From assembly GCF_008806385.1 (NCBI RefSeq), contig NZ_VZZK01000036.1:1-62951 (forward strand): a stretch of 62,951 bases of DNA, written 5' to 3'. Both the position numbers and the translations under genes were made by a program. Below, piece after piece: positions 8,630 through 17,089 of the stretch. The notes beneath the pieces are model-generated. The model did not search any database. It saw nothing but the letters and a program-made list of their open reading frames with translations, and was not told the DNA's origin. Within the stretch, counting starts at the first letter, position 1; every line of letters starts with the position of its first letter. The DNA comes from Methylobacterium soli. GTDB taxonomy: Bacteria; Pseudomonadota; Alphaproteobacteria; Rhizobiales; Beijerinckiaceae.

Positions 8630-9649
8630 ATGCTCACCTCCACCACGCGCCGCAAGCGTACGGCGACCATCCTGGCGCTCGCGGCAGCGCTGACGGTCGC
8701 GGCGCCCGTCGTCGAGGCCCGTCCGGGCGGCGGCGGCAGCGCCGGCTCGCGTGGGTCGCGCACCTTCAACGCGCCCTCCGCGACCACCACGGCGCCCGGT
8801 GCTGCCGCGCCGATCCAGCGCTCGCAGACCCAGCCCGGCCCGGGCATGTCCAACCCCGGCATGCAGGCGCCCGCCCAGGGCCGCCGCTTCGGCGGCGGCT
8901 TCATGGCGGGGCTCCTCGGCGCGGGCCTCCTCGGCGCGCTCATCGGCGGCGGCTTCTTCGGCGGCCTCGGCGGCATCGCCTCGTTCCTCGGGCTGATCCT
9001 GCAGGTTGGCCTCCTCGTCCTGCTCGTCTCCTTCGCGGTGCGGTGGTTCCGCCGCCGTCAGGGCCAGCCGGCCGGCGCCGGCGCGCCCTACGCCCGGACC
9101 GGGCTCGACAACGGACCGGGCGCGCCGAACCAGGGGCTCGGCAATGCCGGTCCCGGCCTCGGTGCTTCAGGTCCGGGTGCGTCCGGTCCGGGTGCGTCAG
9201 GTCTTGGCGGCATGATGGGCGGGGGCGCGCAGCGTCCCGTGCAGCAGCGCCAGATCCAGATCGGCCCCAACGACTTCCAGTCGTTCGAGCGGCTGCTCGG
9301 CGAGGTTCAGGACGCCTATTCGCACGAGGACAAGGTCGGCCTGCGCAACCTCGCGACGCCCGAGATGGCGGGCTATTTCGAGGAAGAGCTTCAGGCGAAT
9401 GCCGCCCGCGGCATCGTCAACCGGATCTCGAACGTCAAGCTCCTGCAGGGCGACCTGTCGGAAGCCTGGGGCGAGGGCTCGTCGGAATACGCGACCGTCG
9501 CGATGCGCTATGCGCTGAACGACGTGAAGCTCGATCGCAACACCAACCGGGTGGTCGAGACCGAGCCGGCGGAGGCCACCGAACTCTGGACCTTCGTCCG
9601 CCAGCCCGGCCGGCCCTGGATCCTCTCGGCGATCCAGCAGACCAGCTGA
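8630..9649 (+). CDS. Tim44-like domain protein, exported or membrane-anchored
   Basis: A 339-residue protein. It has an N-terminal signal segment (RKRTATILALAAALTVAAPV), then a glycine/serine/proline-rich linker, a very glycine-rich hydrophobic stretch at about residues 85-145 (FMAGLLGAGLLGALIGGGFF, then LILQVGLLVLLVSFAVRWF) that probably inserts in the membrane, another Gly/Pro linker with GASGPGASGPGASG repeats, and a C-terminal Tim44-like domain from about residue 205 (FQSFERLLGEVQDAYSHED, ending TFVRQPGRPWILSAIQQ). Bacterial Tim44-like proteins are membrane-associated; their job is poorly defined. The ATG at 8630 places the signal sequence at the N-terminus. A strong intrinsic terminator follows. 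Confidence 0.85.
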   Translation: MLTSTTRRKRTATILALAAALTVAAPVVEARPGGGGSAGSRGSRTFNAPSATTTAPGAAAPIQRSQTQPGPGMSNPGMQAPAQGRRFGGGFMAGLLGAGLLGALIGGGFFGGLGGIASFLGLILQVGLLVLLVSFAVRWFRRRQGQPAGAGAPYARTGLDNGPGAPNQGLGNAGPGLGASGPGASGPGASGLGGMMGGGAQRPVQQRQIQIGPNDFQSFERLLGEVQDAYSHEDKVGLRNLATPEMAGYFEEELQANAARGIVNRISNVKLLQGDLSEAWGEGSSEYATVAMRYALNDVKLDRNTNRVVETEPAEATELWTFVRQPGRPWILSAIQQTS

Positions 9650-9677
9650 CGCACCGGTCGGGTCCCGACCGAGCACG

Positions 9678-9710
9678 GGCCGGCACCGCGCGCGCGGTGC
9701 CGGCCTTTTT
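9678..9710 (+). terminator. Rho-independent terminator of the Tim44-like gene
   Basis: A perfect 11-bp stem, GGCCGGCACCG (9678-9688) with CGGTGCCGGCC (9695-9705), a six-base CGCGCG loop and five T residues at 9706-9710. It begins 28 bp after the stop codon and separates this gene from convergent rsmA. Confidence 0.92.
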
Positions 9711-9750
9711 CATGCGCGTCGCGGGCGTCTTCCGAGTCGCCTCGCCGGGC

Positions 9751-10614
9751 TCACGCCGCGCCGAGAGTCCGGCGCGCGTCGTAGGCGTTGGCCAGAGCCA
9801 CGAAACCCGCCAATGGCACCTCCTCGGCCCGGGCGGTCTCGGCGATGCCGGTCGCCGACAGGAGGGCGCCGGGCTCGGGCGTCAGCGCCTTCAGGCTCTG
9901 GCGCAGCATCTTGCGGCGCTGGCCGAAGGCCGCCCGGGTCACGGCCTCGAGGGCGCCCGCCCGGCAGGGCAGGGGCGCGGCGCGGGGCACGAGGCGCACG
10001 ACGCTCGAGGTCACCTTCGGGGGCGGCACGAAGGCGGAGGGCGCGACGTCGAACAGGATGTCGGCCTGCGTGCGCCAGCCGCAGAGCACGCCGAGGCGCC
10101 CGTAATCCGCCCGCGCGCTGACATCGGCGACGATCCGCTCCGCCACCTCGCGCTGGAACATCAGGGTCGCCGAATCCCACCAGGGCGGCCAGGCCTCGCC
10201 CTCCAGCCAGCCGGTGAGGAGGGCTGTCCCGATGTTGTAGGGCAGGTTCGCGACGATTCGGGCCGGGCGGTCGCCGATCAGCGGGCGCGGATCGAAGGCG
10301 AGCGCATCCGCGTCCACGACGGTGAGCCGGCCCGGATAATGCGCCGCGATCTCCGCGAGCGCCGGCAGCGCCCGGGAATCGCGCTCGATGGCGATGACGC
10401 GGCCCGCGCCCGCCGCGAGCAGGGCCCGGGTGAGGCCGCCGGGGCCGGGGCCGACCTCCACCACCGTCACATCCGCGAGGGGCCCGGCACTCCGGGCGAT
10501 GCGTCCGGTCAGGTTGAGGTCGTAGAGGAAATTTTGCCCTAGCGCCTTCTTGGGCTCCAGGCCGTGCCGCTGCACGACCTCGCGGAGCGGCGGCAGGCCG
10601 TCGCCGGTGCTCAT
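9751..10614 (-). CDS. rsmA: 16S rRNA (adenine1518-N6/adenine1519-N6)-dimethyltransferase
   Basis: RsmA/KsgA dimethylates the two adjacent adenines in the 3' terminal hairpin of 16S rRNA during late 30S assembly, using S-adenosylmethionine. The 287 residues fit the family. Motifs seen: KKALGQNFLYDLNLTGRIA at about 20-38, the SAM motif VVEVGPGPGGLTRALLAAGA, IAIERD, the catalytic RIVANLPYNIGTALLTGWL, MFQREVAERIVA and a C-terminal helical domain (AFGQRRKMLRQSLKAL). It overlaps pdxA by 4 bases and is the last gene of the lpt-pdxA-rsmA minus-strand run. Confidence 0.97.
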   Translation of the reverse strand: MSTGDGLPPLREVVQRHGLEPKKALGQNFLYDLNLTGRIARSAGPLADVTVVEVGPGPGGLTRALLAAGAGRVIAIERDSRALPALAEIAAHYPGRLTVVDADALAFDPRPLIGDRPARIVANLPYNIGTALLTGWLEGEAWPPWWDSATLMFQREVAERIVADVSARADYGRLGVLCGWRTQADILFDVAPSAFVPPPKVTSSVVRLVPRAAPLPCRAGALEAVTRAAFGQRRKMLRQSLKALTPEPGALLSATGIAETARAEEVPLAGFVALANAYDARRTLGAA

Positions 10615-11735
10615 AGCTCGTCGGTCGGGTCGAAATGGGAGGGCGGCGCCGAGGCCGGCCGCACCCGATCGGCGTAATCGTTGAACGGGACGATCTCGGC
10701 GGTGGGGGCCTTGGCCGGCGCGGCGTTCCGGGCGAGCCGGTCGGCGAGGCGCAGGGCGGCGATCAGGCTGTCCGGCCGGGCGATGCCCTGGCCGGCGATG
10801 TCGAAGGCGGTGCCGTGGTCGGGCGAGGTGCGGATGAAGGGCAGCCCGAGGGTGACGTTGACGCCATCGTCGAACGCGATGGTCTTGATCGGGATGAGCG
10901 CCTGATCGTGGGTGGGGGCCAGCGCCGCGTCGTAGGTCGCCCGGGCGCGGGCGTGGAACAGGGTGTCGGCCGGCAAAGGGCCCCGGATGTCGATGCCCTC
11001 GGCGCGCAGGCGCTCCACCGCCGGCGCCAGCACGTCGCGGTCCTCAAAGCCCATGGTGCCGGCCTCGCCCGCATGCGGGTTGAGGCCCGCGAGCACGAGG
11101 CGCGGCGCCGCGAGGCCGAAGCGCGTCGCGAGGTCGCGGGCGACGATGCGGGCGGTACGCTCGACGAGGTCCTGCGTCAGCAATTCGGGGACGCGGCGCA
11201 GCGGCACGTGGATCGTGACGGGCACGACCGCGAGGTCCTGGCTCCAGATCATCATCACGGGCAGCGGCGCGGGGCTCCCCGGCGGCACCGCGAGCGCCGC
11301 CAGGAACTCGGTATGGCCCGGATAGGCGAAGCCCACCTGCGTCAGGACGTATTTGGCGATCGGGTTGGTGACGACGGCCGCGGCCCGCCCGGCCTGCACG
11401 AAGCCGACCGCGGCGGTGATCGATTCGAGGGTGGCGCCGGCATGCGCCGGATCGGGCTTGCCGGGCTCCGCCGCGATGGTCGTGCCGCTCGGCAGGGCGA
11501 CCACCGGAAGGGCGCGGGGAAACACCTCCGCGGCGGTTTCGGGGTCGATCTCGGCCACCGGCACGTGCAGGCCGAGGCGGCTCGCGCTGCGCTCGACGAA
11601 ATCCGGGTCGGCCACGAGGAAGAACGGCCGCAGGGCCGAATGAGCGCCTTGCGCCGCGCGCCGGGCCCAGGCGGCGAGCGCGAGCTCGGGCCCGATGCCG
11701 GCCGGGTCGCCGAGGGTGAGGGCCAGGGGTGTCAT
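10611..11735 (-). CDS. pdxA: 4-hydroxythreonine-4-phosphate dehydrogenase
   Basis: PdxA oxidises 4-phosphohydroxy-L-threonine in the DXP-dependent pathway to pyridoxal 5'-phosphate. The protein is 374 residues, slightly long because of a C-terminal tail. Motifs: N-terminal LALTLGDPAGIGPELALAAW, AVVTNPIAKYVL, YPGHTEFLAAL, and metal and cofactor motifs LAGLNPHAGEAGTMGFEDRD, GPLPADTLFH, YDAALAPTHDQALIPIKT and RTSPDHGTAFDIAGQG. The start is ATG at 11735. It overlaps rsmA downstream. The upstream interval to lptD, where surA normally lies in relatives, is only 241 bp. Confidence 0.97.
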   Translation of the reverse strand: MTPLALTLGDPAGIGPELALAAWARRAAQGAHSALRPFFLVADPDFVERSASRLGLHVPVAEIDPETAAEVFPRALPVVALPSGTTIAAEPGKPDPAHAGATLESITAAVGFVQAGRAAAVVTNPIAKYVLTQVGFAYPGHTEFLAALAVPPGSPAPLPVMMIWSQDLAVVPVTIHVPLRRVPELLTQDLVERTARIVARDLATRFGLAAPRLVLAGLNPHAGEAGTMGFEDRDVLAPAVERLRAEGIDIRGPLPADTLFHARARATYDAALAPTHDQALIPIKTIAFDDGVNVTLGLPFIRTSPDHGTAFDIAGQGIARPDSLIAALRLADRLARNAAPAKAPTAEIVPFNDYADRVRPASAPPSHFDPTDEL

Positions 11736-11851
11736 GGGCTACCCGAGCGGGTTCGAGGGGGAGGCGGGCCGCCCGGACCGCCTGCGCAACACCCAAGCTC
11801 GGCCCGAGCCCGCGAAGCCGGGGCCGGTCGCGTCTGCGACGCCCGGTGCCG

Positions 11852-11905
11852 GGCTTGCGGCGGGTCCCCGGCTCGCGGCGGGCCCCAGGCCCGCGGCAGG
11901 CCCCC
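11852..11905. repeat. Three degenerate 18-bp GC-rich tandem repeats between pdxA and lptD
   Basis: Three imperfect copies of an 18-base unit of the form GGCTCGCGGCGGGCCCCA lie at 11852-11869, 11870-11887 and 11888-11905, within the 241-bp lptD-pdxA interval. Short frames through it (AAGPR-type repeats) are not convincing genes. The rest of the interval shows nothing recognisable. Confidence 0.7.
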
Positions 11906-11976
11906 GGATGAGCGTTTGGCGTGGTGGCATCCGGCGCTTCTAGCAGCCCCGGTCCGTCGCCGCGAGCGGTTGCGGC

Positions 11977-14556
11977 TCAGCGGATCGCCGCGATGCCGTC
12001 GGCGGTGGTGGCGGTGCCGACGTTCTGGCGCAGGTCCGCCTCGCCGAGCGTCTTCAGCTCGACCCGCAGCAGCACGGTCTGGTTGCGCTCGCGCACCCCG
12101 ATGGCGGTGGCGATGGGCGAGACGATGTAGTTCAGCGAGACCGTGGTGCACTCGTCCTGGTAGCCGCCGCCGAAGCTCATGCCCGAGAGGTAGAAGCGGC
12201 CCGGATTTTGGTAGATCGGCGCGACCCCGACCGGGTTGGCGAGATAGGCGTTGAGGGCGTCCGCGTAGACGTCGCGGGTGTCGAGATAGTGGGTCAGGTC
12301 GATGAGGGCCGAGCCGGTGACGAACCAGTTCGGCGTGATGTTGTAGGTGGCCGAGGCGGTGATGCCCTCGCGGCGATGGCTGAAGCCCAGCAGCGGCTGC
12401 GCCTCGTAATAGGAGTAGAAGGCCGAGACCGAGAGGGGCAGGAACGGCGCGAAGCGCGCCGTGATGCCGGTCTCGAAGCGGTTCACGCTGAAATCGTTGT
12501 GGTCGAACCGGGCGCGGCTGATCAGGCTGATGTTCTGGTTCGGCGAGAGCTGGAAACGCCCGACGAAGTCGGAGCGGCGGGATTCGAGGCCGGAATCGAA
12601 ACCCACATTGGCGAGGTCGCCCCGGCGGAACGAGTTGACGCCCGCGAGCTGGATCGACTCGCCGAACAACACGTTCGCGTACCAGCCCGCCGGCGTGACC
12701 ACCGAGTACTGGCCGCCGAGATTCGTGCGCACGCCGCCCTCGACCCGGTCGTAGCCCGAGAACTTGTCCCACTCGAAGAGCGAGGTGTCGTCGAAGACGA
12801 GGCTCTGCGCGTCCTCGTTGGGGAGGCGGCCGATGCGGGTCTCGCTCGGGCGCGCGATGATCTGGGCGATCGGCTCGATGGTGTGGACGCCGAGGCGCCC
12901 GAAATCGCTGACGAAGGGATAGCGGTAATCGATGCCGAGTGCCGGCATCACCCGGCCGGACGAGCCCTCGCCGATATTGGCGATCGTGGGCGCCAGCGCG
13001 TTCTGGTAGCCCGAGAGGCTCGGATTCACGAAGAAGGTGTCGGCGCGCAGATACGCGAAGGGCGTGATCGCCTGACCCAGCGGATCGATGAAGGTGCGGC
13101 GCCAGGAGACCTGCGCCGAGGCGCGGGTATCCGTGCCGGCCAGCCCCCGGATCAGGCAGGACGAGTTGTTGAAGATCGTGCAGGTCTCGTAGAGCGGGTA
13201 GCTGACGCCGTTGAAGCTTGGGCTGAACAGGTAGCTGCCGGTGCGCGGCAGGCCCTGGAAATCCGTCGCCTCGCGGGTCAGGCTGGTGAGGTTGCCCTCG
13301 AACCGGACCTCGCCGCCCAGGAAGCCGGGACCGTTGATGCGCTTGTCGTAATCGATGACGGGCGCGACGACGGGCTGCTCCTTCTGCCAGTCGAAGCTCG
13401 ACAGGCCCTTGAAGTAGTAGCCCCGCGCCTCGAACCAGGAGCGGTCACCCTGGCCGATCAGGTAGGCGGTCGAGACCGCCTCGCGGAAGTAATCCGTGGT
13501 GATGTTCTGGTTGCGGATCCGGTAATTGTCGAGGAACCACTTGTCGGTGACGCCGACTACGTCCCAGCCGGTGCGCCAGCGGTCGTTGATGTAGAACCGG
13601 CCCCGGCTCTCGATCGAGCCGCGGAAGTCGCGGTCGCCCGCGCCGAGGGGACCGGGCAGGAAGGCGCTCGGCGTGGTCTGGAAGATGCCGCTGACGCGCA
13701 GGTTGTAGAAGCCGGTCTCGAGCCGGTGGCGGAACTCGGCCTGGCCGAGCACGCCCTGCCGGCTCACGAAGGCCGGCGAGAGGGTCAGGTCGTAGTTCGG
13801 CGCGAGGTTGAAGAAGTAGGGCACAGCGGCGCCGGTGCCGAGCGCCGTCGAGGAGATGAAGCGCGGCGTCAGGAAGCCGCTCTTGCGCTTCACGGTCGGG
13901 TCCGCGGCCTCGAAATAGGGCAGATAGGCCACCGGGATGCCGGCGAGCTCCAGGGTCGATTCCTCGAACGAGACCGTGTGGGTCTCGTTGTTGTGGATGA
14001 TCTTGGCGGCGCGCACCTGCCACAGGGGCGGCTTCTCCGGGTGGTCCTTACAGGGCTCGCAGGCCGTGTAGGTGCCGTAATCGAAGCTCGTCTGCTCCCC
14101 GTCGACGCGCTCGGCGCGCGGCGCCGAGAACCGGGTACGGACCACCTCGCCCTTCTTCTCGACGGTCTGCTGGATGCGCAGGGAATCGATGAAGCCGTTC
14201 CGGAAATCGTCCGTCAGCTCCATCCGCTCGCCGGTGACGACGGCGCCGTCCTGGTCGGTGAGGCGGACATTGCCCTCGGCGAAGACGCGGCTCGTGGCCC
14301 GGTCGTAACGGACGCGGTCGGCCTGGAGGGTGCGCGGGCCGTAATGCAGCTCGGCATTGCCGCGCGCCGTCACGGTGTTCTTGTCGTTGTCGTAGATGAG
14401 CTCGTCGGCCTCGACCAGGAGCTTGTCGCCCGGCTTGCCCGTCGCGGCTTTCGGCAGGGCCTGAGCGGCCGCCGGCACGGGCAGCCCGAGCGGCAGGGCA
14501 GCCGTCAGCAGCGCCAGAACGGCGGCCATCCTCGCGATGTCGGCGACCTTACGCAA
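11977..14556 (-). CDS. lptD: LPS-assembly outer-membrane protein LptD
   Basis: LptD is the outer-membrane beta-barrel that, with lipoprotein LptE, inserts lipopolysaccharide into the outer leaflet. The 859 residues include a signal peptide (MAAVLALLTAALPLGLPVPA, cleaved near AQA), an N-terminal OstA/LptA-like jellyroll (LLVEADELIYDNDKNTVTARG, then LTDQDGAVVTGERMELTDDF), and a long barrel domain rich in alternating aromatic strands, ending in the C-terminal LptD domain. Two cysteines near CEPC (about residue 169) and a pair in the barrel could form disulfides as in E. coli LptD. It lies in the lptF-lptG-lptD minus-strand cluster. Normally surA follows; here it does not. Confidence 0.95.
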   Translation of the reverse strand: MRKVADIARMAAVLALLTAALPLGLPVPAAAQALPKAATGKPGDKLLVEADELIYDNDKNTVTARGNAELHYGPRTLQADRVRYDRATSRVFAEGNVRLTDQDGAVVTGERMELTDDFRNGFIDSLRIQQTVEKKGEVVRTRFSAPRAERVDGEQTSFDYGTYTACEPCKDHPEKPPLWQVRAAKIIHNNETHTVSFEESTLELAGIPVAYLPYFEAADPTVKRKSGFLTPRFISSTALGTGAAVPYFFNLAPNYDLTLSPAFVSRQGVLGQAEFRHRLETGFYNLRVSGIFQTTPSAFLPGPLGAGDRDFRGSIESRGRFYINDRWRTGWDVVGVTDKWFLDNYRIRNQNITTDYFREAVSTAYLIGQGDRSWFEARGYYFKGLSSFDWQKEQPVVAPVIDYDKRINGPGFLGGEVRFEGNLTSLTREATDFQGLPRTGSYLFSPSFNGVSYPLYETCTIFNNSSCLIRGLAGTDTRASAQVSWRRTFIDPLGQAITPFAYLRADTFFVNPSLSGYQNALAPTIANIGEGSSGRVMPALGIDYRYPFVSDFGRLGVHTIEPIAQIIARPSETRIGRLPNEDAQSLVFDDTSLFEWDKFSGYDRVEGGVRTNLGGQYSVVTPAGWYANVLFGESIQLAGVNSFRRGDLANVGFDSGLESRRSDFVGRFQLSPNQNISLISRARFDHNDFSVNRFETGITARFAPFLPLSVSAFYSYYEAQPLLGFSHRREGITASATYNITPNWFVTGSALIDLTHYLDTRDVYADALNAYLANPVGVAPIYQNPGRFYLSGMSFGGGYQDECTTVSLNYIVSPIATAIGVRERNQTVLLRVELKTLGEADLRQNVGTATTADGIAAIR

Positions 14557-14612
14557 CGCGCGTCACAACTCCAGCCACGGTCATCCCTTCGTCTCCCGTC
14601 CGGGCCGCAGCC

Positions 14613-15701
14613 TCAGCCGTCTTCCTGGTACAGAAGCGTGAGCGTACCGAGAAGACTCCCTACCACGGCCGGGAACCACGCCGCCACCGGCGGAGCCACG
14701 ATCCCGGACGCACCCAAGCCTTCCATGACCTGACGGGCGACGTAGAGGGCAAACCCCGCCGCCACCCCGCCGAGCACGAGTTTGCCCACACCACCAAAGC
14801 GGAAGAACCGTAAGGAAACGGTTGCCGCCACGAGGACCATTGCGACGAAGAGGATCGGCCGAGCCCACAACACATCATACTGGAGTCGGTATCGGGTCGC
14901 ATCCAACCCGGCCCGCTCGCTGCGCGCGATGGTCTCGGGAAGTTGCCAGAAAGGCACAGATTCCGGGGGTGTGAAGCGCTGCCGCACCTGCCCGGGCTCC
15001 AAGGTCGAGGCGATCAGGTAGCTGCCATAGCTCTCGGGAGGCACGCCAGGGGCGAGAACGCGCGCCTCGCTCAACTCCCAGTAGCCGACGTGCAGACTCG
15101 CCCGCGCAGCCTCGATCTGGGAGACGAAGATGCCCGCCTCGTCGAAGGTGAAGACCGAGACGCCGGCCAGCGTCGTGGTCCCCTCGATCGCGGTCTCGGC
15201 CCGGATGATGGCCTGCCCATCGAGGCTCTTCTGGCGGATCCAGAGGTCCTTGCCGGAGCTGGCCTTGGTCGAGCGGGCGAAGATCTTCGCCTCGATTTCT
15301 GTGGAGCGCTGCTTCAGCACCGCCGAGAGCGGGTTGTAGACGCCCACCGTGAAGGCCCCGAGCGCCAAAGCCACGAAGATCCCGGGCTGCAGGAACTGCC
15401 AGGCCGAGATCCCGGCGGCGCGGGCCACCACGAGTTCCAGCTTGCGCGAGAGCTGCAGCAGGGCCGCCATCGAGCCGAACAGAACCGCGAAGGGCAGCAC
15501 GCCCTCCGCCACAGCCGGCGTCCGGTAGAGGGAGAGCTGCGCCATCAGCCCCGTCGTCGCGCCCTCGGCATCGCCCGCGCGCCGCAGGAGCTCGACGAAA
15601 TCGAGGGTGTAGACCAGGGCGAAGACGGTGAGGAACACGCCCAGCACCGTGCGCACGAAGCGCATGGCGAAGTAGCGCCCGAGGGTCAGGCCGATCAGCA
15701 T
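14613..15701 (-). CDS. lptG: LPS export ABC transporter permease LptG
   Basis: LptG forms with LptF and the LptB ATPase the inner-membrane ABC exporter that extracts LPS. The 362-residue YjgP/YjgQ-family protein has the standard layout: N-terminal helices (LGRYFAMRFVRTVLGVFLTVF), a second pair (LPFAVLFGSMAALLQLSRKLEL, VVARAAGISAWQFLQPG), a periplasmic beta-jellyroll domain in the middle, and C-terminal helices (PILFVAMVLVAATVSLRFFR and GKLVLGGVAAGFALYV). It is 12 bp downstream of lptF and 56 bp upstream of lptD, consistent with one operon. Confidence 0.95.
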   Translation of the reverse strand: MLIGLTLGRYFAMRFVRTVLGVFLTVFALVYTLDFVELLRRAGDAEGATTGLMAQLSLYRTPAVAEGVLPFAVLFGSMAALLQLSRKLELVVARAAGISAWQFLQPGIFVALALGAFTVGVYNPLSAVLKQRSTEIEAKIFARSTKASSGKDLWIRQKSLDGQAIIRAETAIEGTTTLAGVSVFTFDEAGIFVSQIEAARASLHVGYWELSEARVLAPGVPPESYGSYLIASTLEPGQVRQRFTPPESVPFWQLPETIARSERAGLDATRYRLQYDVLWARPILFVAMVLVAATVSLRFFRFGGVGKLVLGGVAAGFALYVARQVMEGLGASGIVAPPVAAWFPAVVGSLLGTLTLLYQEDG

Positions 15702-15713
15702 GGGGCCGGCTCC

Positions 15714-16871
15714 TCAGCGCGCCGCGAGGCGGGGCACGCCGAGGCGCCCGCTCACCGACCGGCGCAGGCCGGCGCCGAGGGCGCGCATGGCGGCCCCCTG
15801 GAAGATGATCAGCGCCGAGAGCGCGATGGCCAGGAGCGGCACCGCGTAGACGGCGATGACCGCGCCTTGGCTGCGCGCCGCCGCGCTGCTCGCCGCGAAG
15901 CCCGCGATGCGCAGCACCACCACCGCCAGGACGGCGCCCGCCACCGCGAGGCCCCGGCCCTGGCGGGTGGTGCGCGGGTCGCCGAGGGCCGCGAAGGCGA
16001 TGAAGGCCAGCGCCAGGGGATAGAGCCAGGAGGAGAGCCGGTCGTGCAGCTCCGCCCGGAACCGGCCCTTCTGCAACTGGTAATAGCCCTCGCTCCGGTC
16101 GGGGAAGAGCAGCTGCATCGTCGAGCGCTCGCGCGGCTTGTAGACCACGTCGGCATCGGGGGGCGCGAAGGCCGCGAGGTCGATCGTATAGCGCTCGAAG
16201 GTGAGGATCGAGGAGTCGCGCGAATCCTTCTGCTGCTGGTGCACGCTGCCCTTCTCGAGGGCGAGGTAGCTCTGGCCGTCGACGTCGATCGCCTGACCGC
16301 GCTCGGCGAGGTAGACCTTGGTCTTGCCGGCCTCGCGCCGGTCCTGGATGAACAGGCCGAGCAGCATCCCGCCCTGGCCGCGCTCGCGGAAGTGGAAGGT
16401 GATGCCGTTGTCGAGCGCCGTGAACTGCCCCTCCTTGACGACGTTGGCGATGAAGTCGCCGCGCACGCGGGTCACGACGTCGCGCAATTCCTGGAAGCTC
16501 GACGGCATCACCTGGATGGTCAGGAAGGACACGAGCACGCTGATCGCCAGCGCCAGGGTCAGGAACGGCCGCAGGAGGCTGCGCGGCGTCATTCCGGCCG
16601 CCGACATCACGATCAGCTCGGAATCGCCGTTCAGCTTGTTCAGCGCGTAGATCACCGCGATGAACAGCGCCATCGGGGCGATCACAACCACGAGGGTCGG
16701 CAGCGACAGGCCGGTGACGAACAGGAAGATCAGGAGTGTCTGACCCTTGGCGGTGATCAGGTCGAGCTCGCGCAGGGCCTGCGTCACCCAGATCGTGCCG
16801 GTCAGGCCGATCAGGCAGGCCAGGAAAGCCGAGAGCGCGATGCGGAATATGTAGCGCTCGATCTGCGTCAT
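15714..16871 (-). CDS. lptF: LPS export ABC transporter permease LptF
   Basis: Partner permease of LptG in the LptB2FG exporter. The 385 residues have the YjgP/YjgQ pattern: first helix RIALSAFLACLIGLTGTIWV, then LPTLVVVIAPMALFIAVIYAL with the conserved LNKLNGDSELIVMSAAGMTP loop that contacts LptB, a periplasmic jellyroll (about residues 140-270), and C-terminal helices (LSSWLYPLALAFIAFAALG onward). It is the first gene of the minus-strand run. Its promoter should lie in the 218-bp divergent gap shared with pepA. Confidence 0.95.
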   Translation of the reverse strand: MTQIERYIFRIALSAFLACLIGLTGTIWVTQALRELDLITAKGQTLLIFLFVTGLSLPTLVVVIAPMALFIAVIYALNKLNGDSELIVMSAAGMTPRSLLRPFLTLALAISVLVSFLTIQVMPSSFQELRDVVTRVRGDFIANVVKEGQFTALDNGITFHFRERGQGGMLLGLFIQDRREAGKTKVYLAERGQAIDVDGQSYLALEKGSVHQQQKDSRDSSILTFERYTIDLAAFAPPDADVVYKPRERSTMQLLFPDRSEGYYQLQKGRFRAELHDRLSSWLYPLALAFIAFAALGDPRTTRQGRGLAVAGAVLAVVVLRIAGFAASSAAARSQGAVIAVYAVPLLAIALSALIIFQGAAMRALGAGLRRSVSGRLGVPRLAAR

Positions 16872-17089
16872 CGGGTCTCGCGATCAGGCACCCGCCGGGC
16901 TCCTCCCGGCAGATCCCCCCTTGCGTGCGGTGCGCCCCCCACACGGTCGAGCCCCTCTCAGGACCCGGAACTTGGGCCGTTTTAAGGGCAGGCCGGTCGC
17001 GTTGCGTTCTCCGCCTCAGCGGCTACACAGGAAGCCGGCCGCGCGCCCGACCGCGCCAGAGACATCATCGCAGGACGGAAAGCAACGAC

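Noticed and set aside
11695..11943. Plus-strand frame with AAGPR repeats between pdxA and lptD
   Set aside because: Produced by the 18-bp tandem repeats; starts inside pdxA and has no protein character outside the repeat.
14943..16985. 680-codon plus-strand frame across lptF/lptG
   Set aside because: Low-complexity Arg/Glu/Ala/Gly composition; both lpt genes are clearly on the minus strand.
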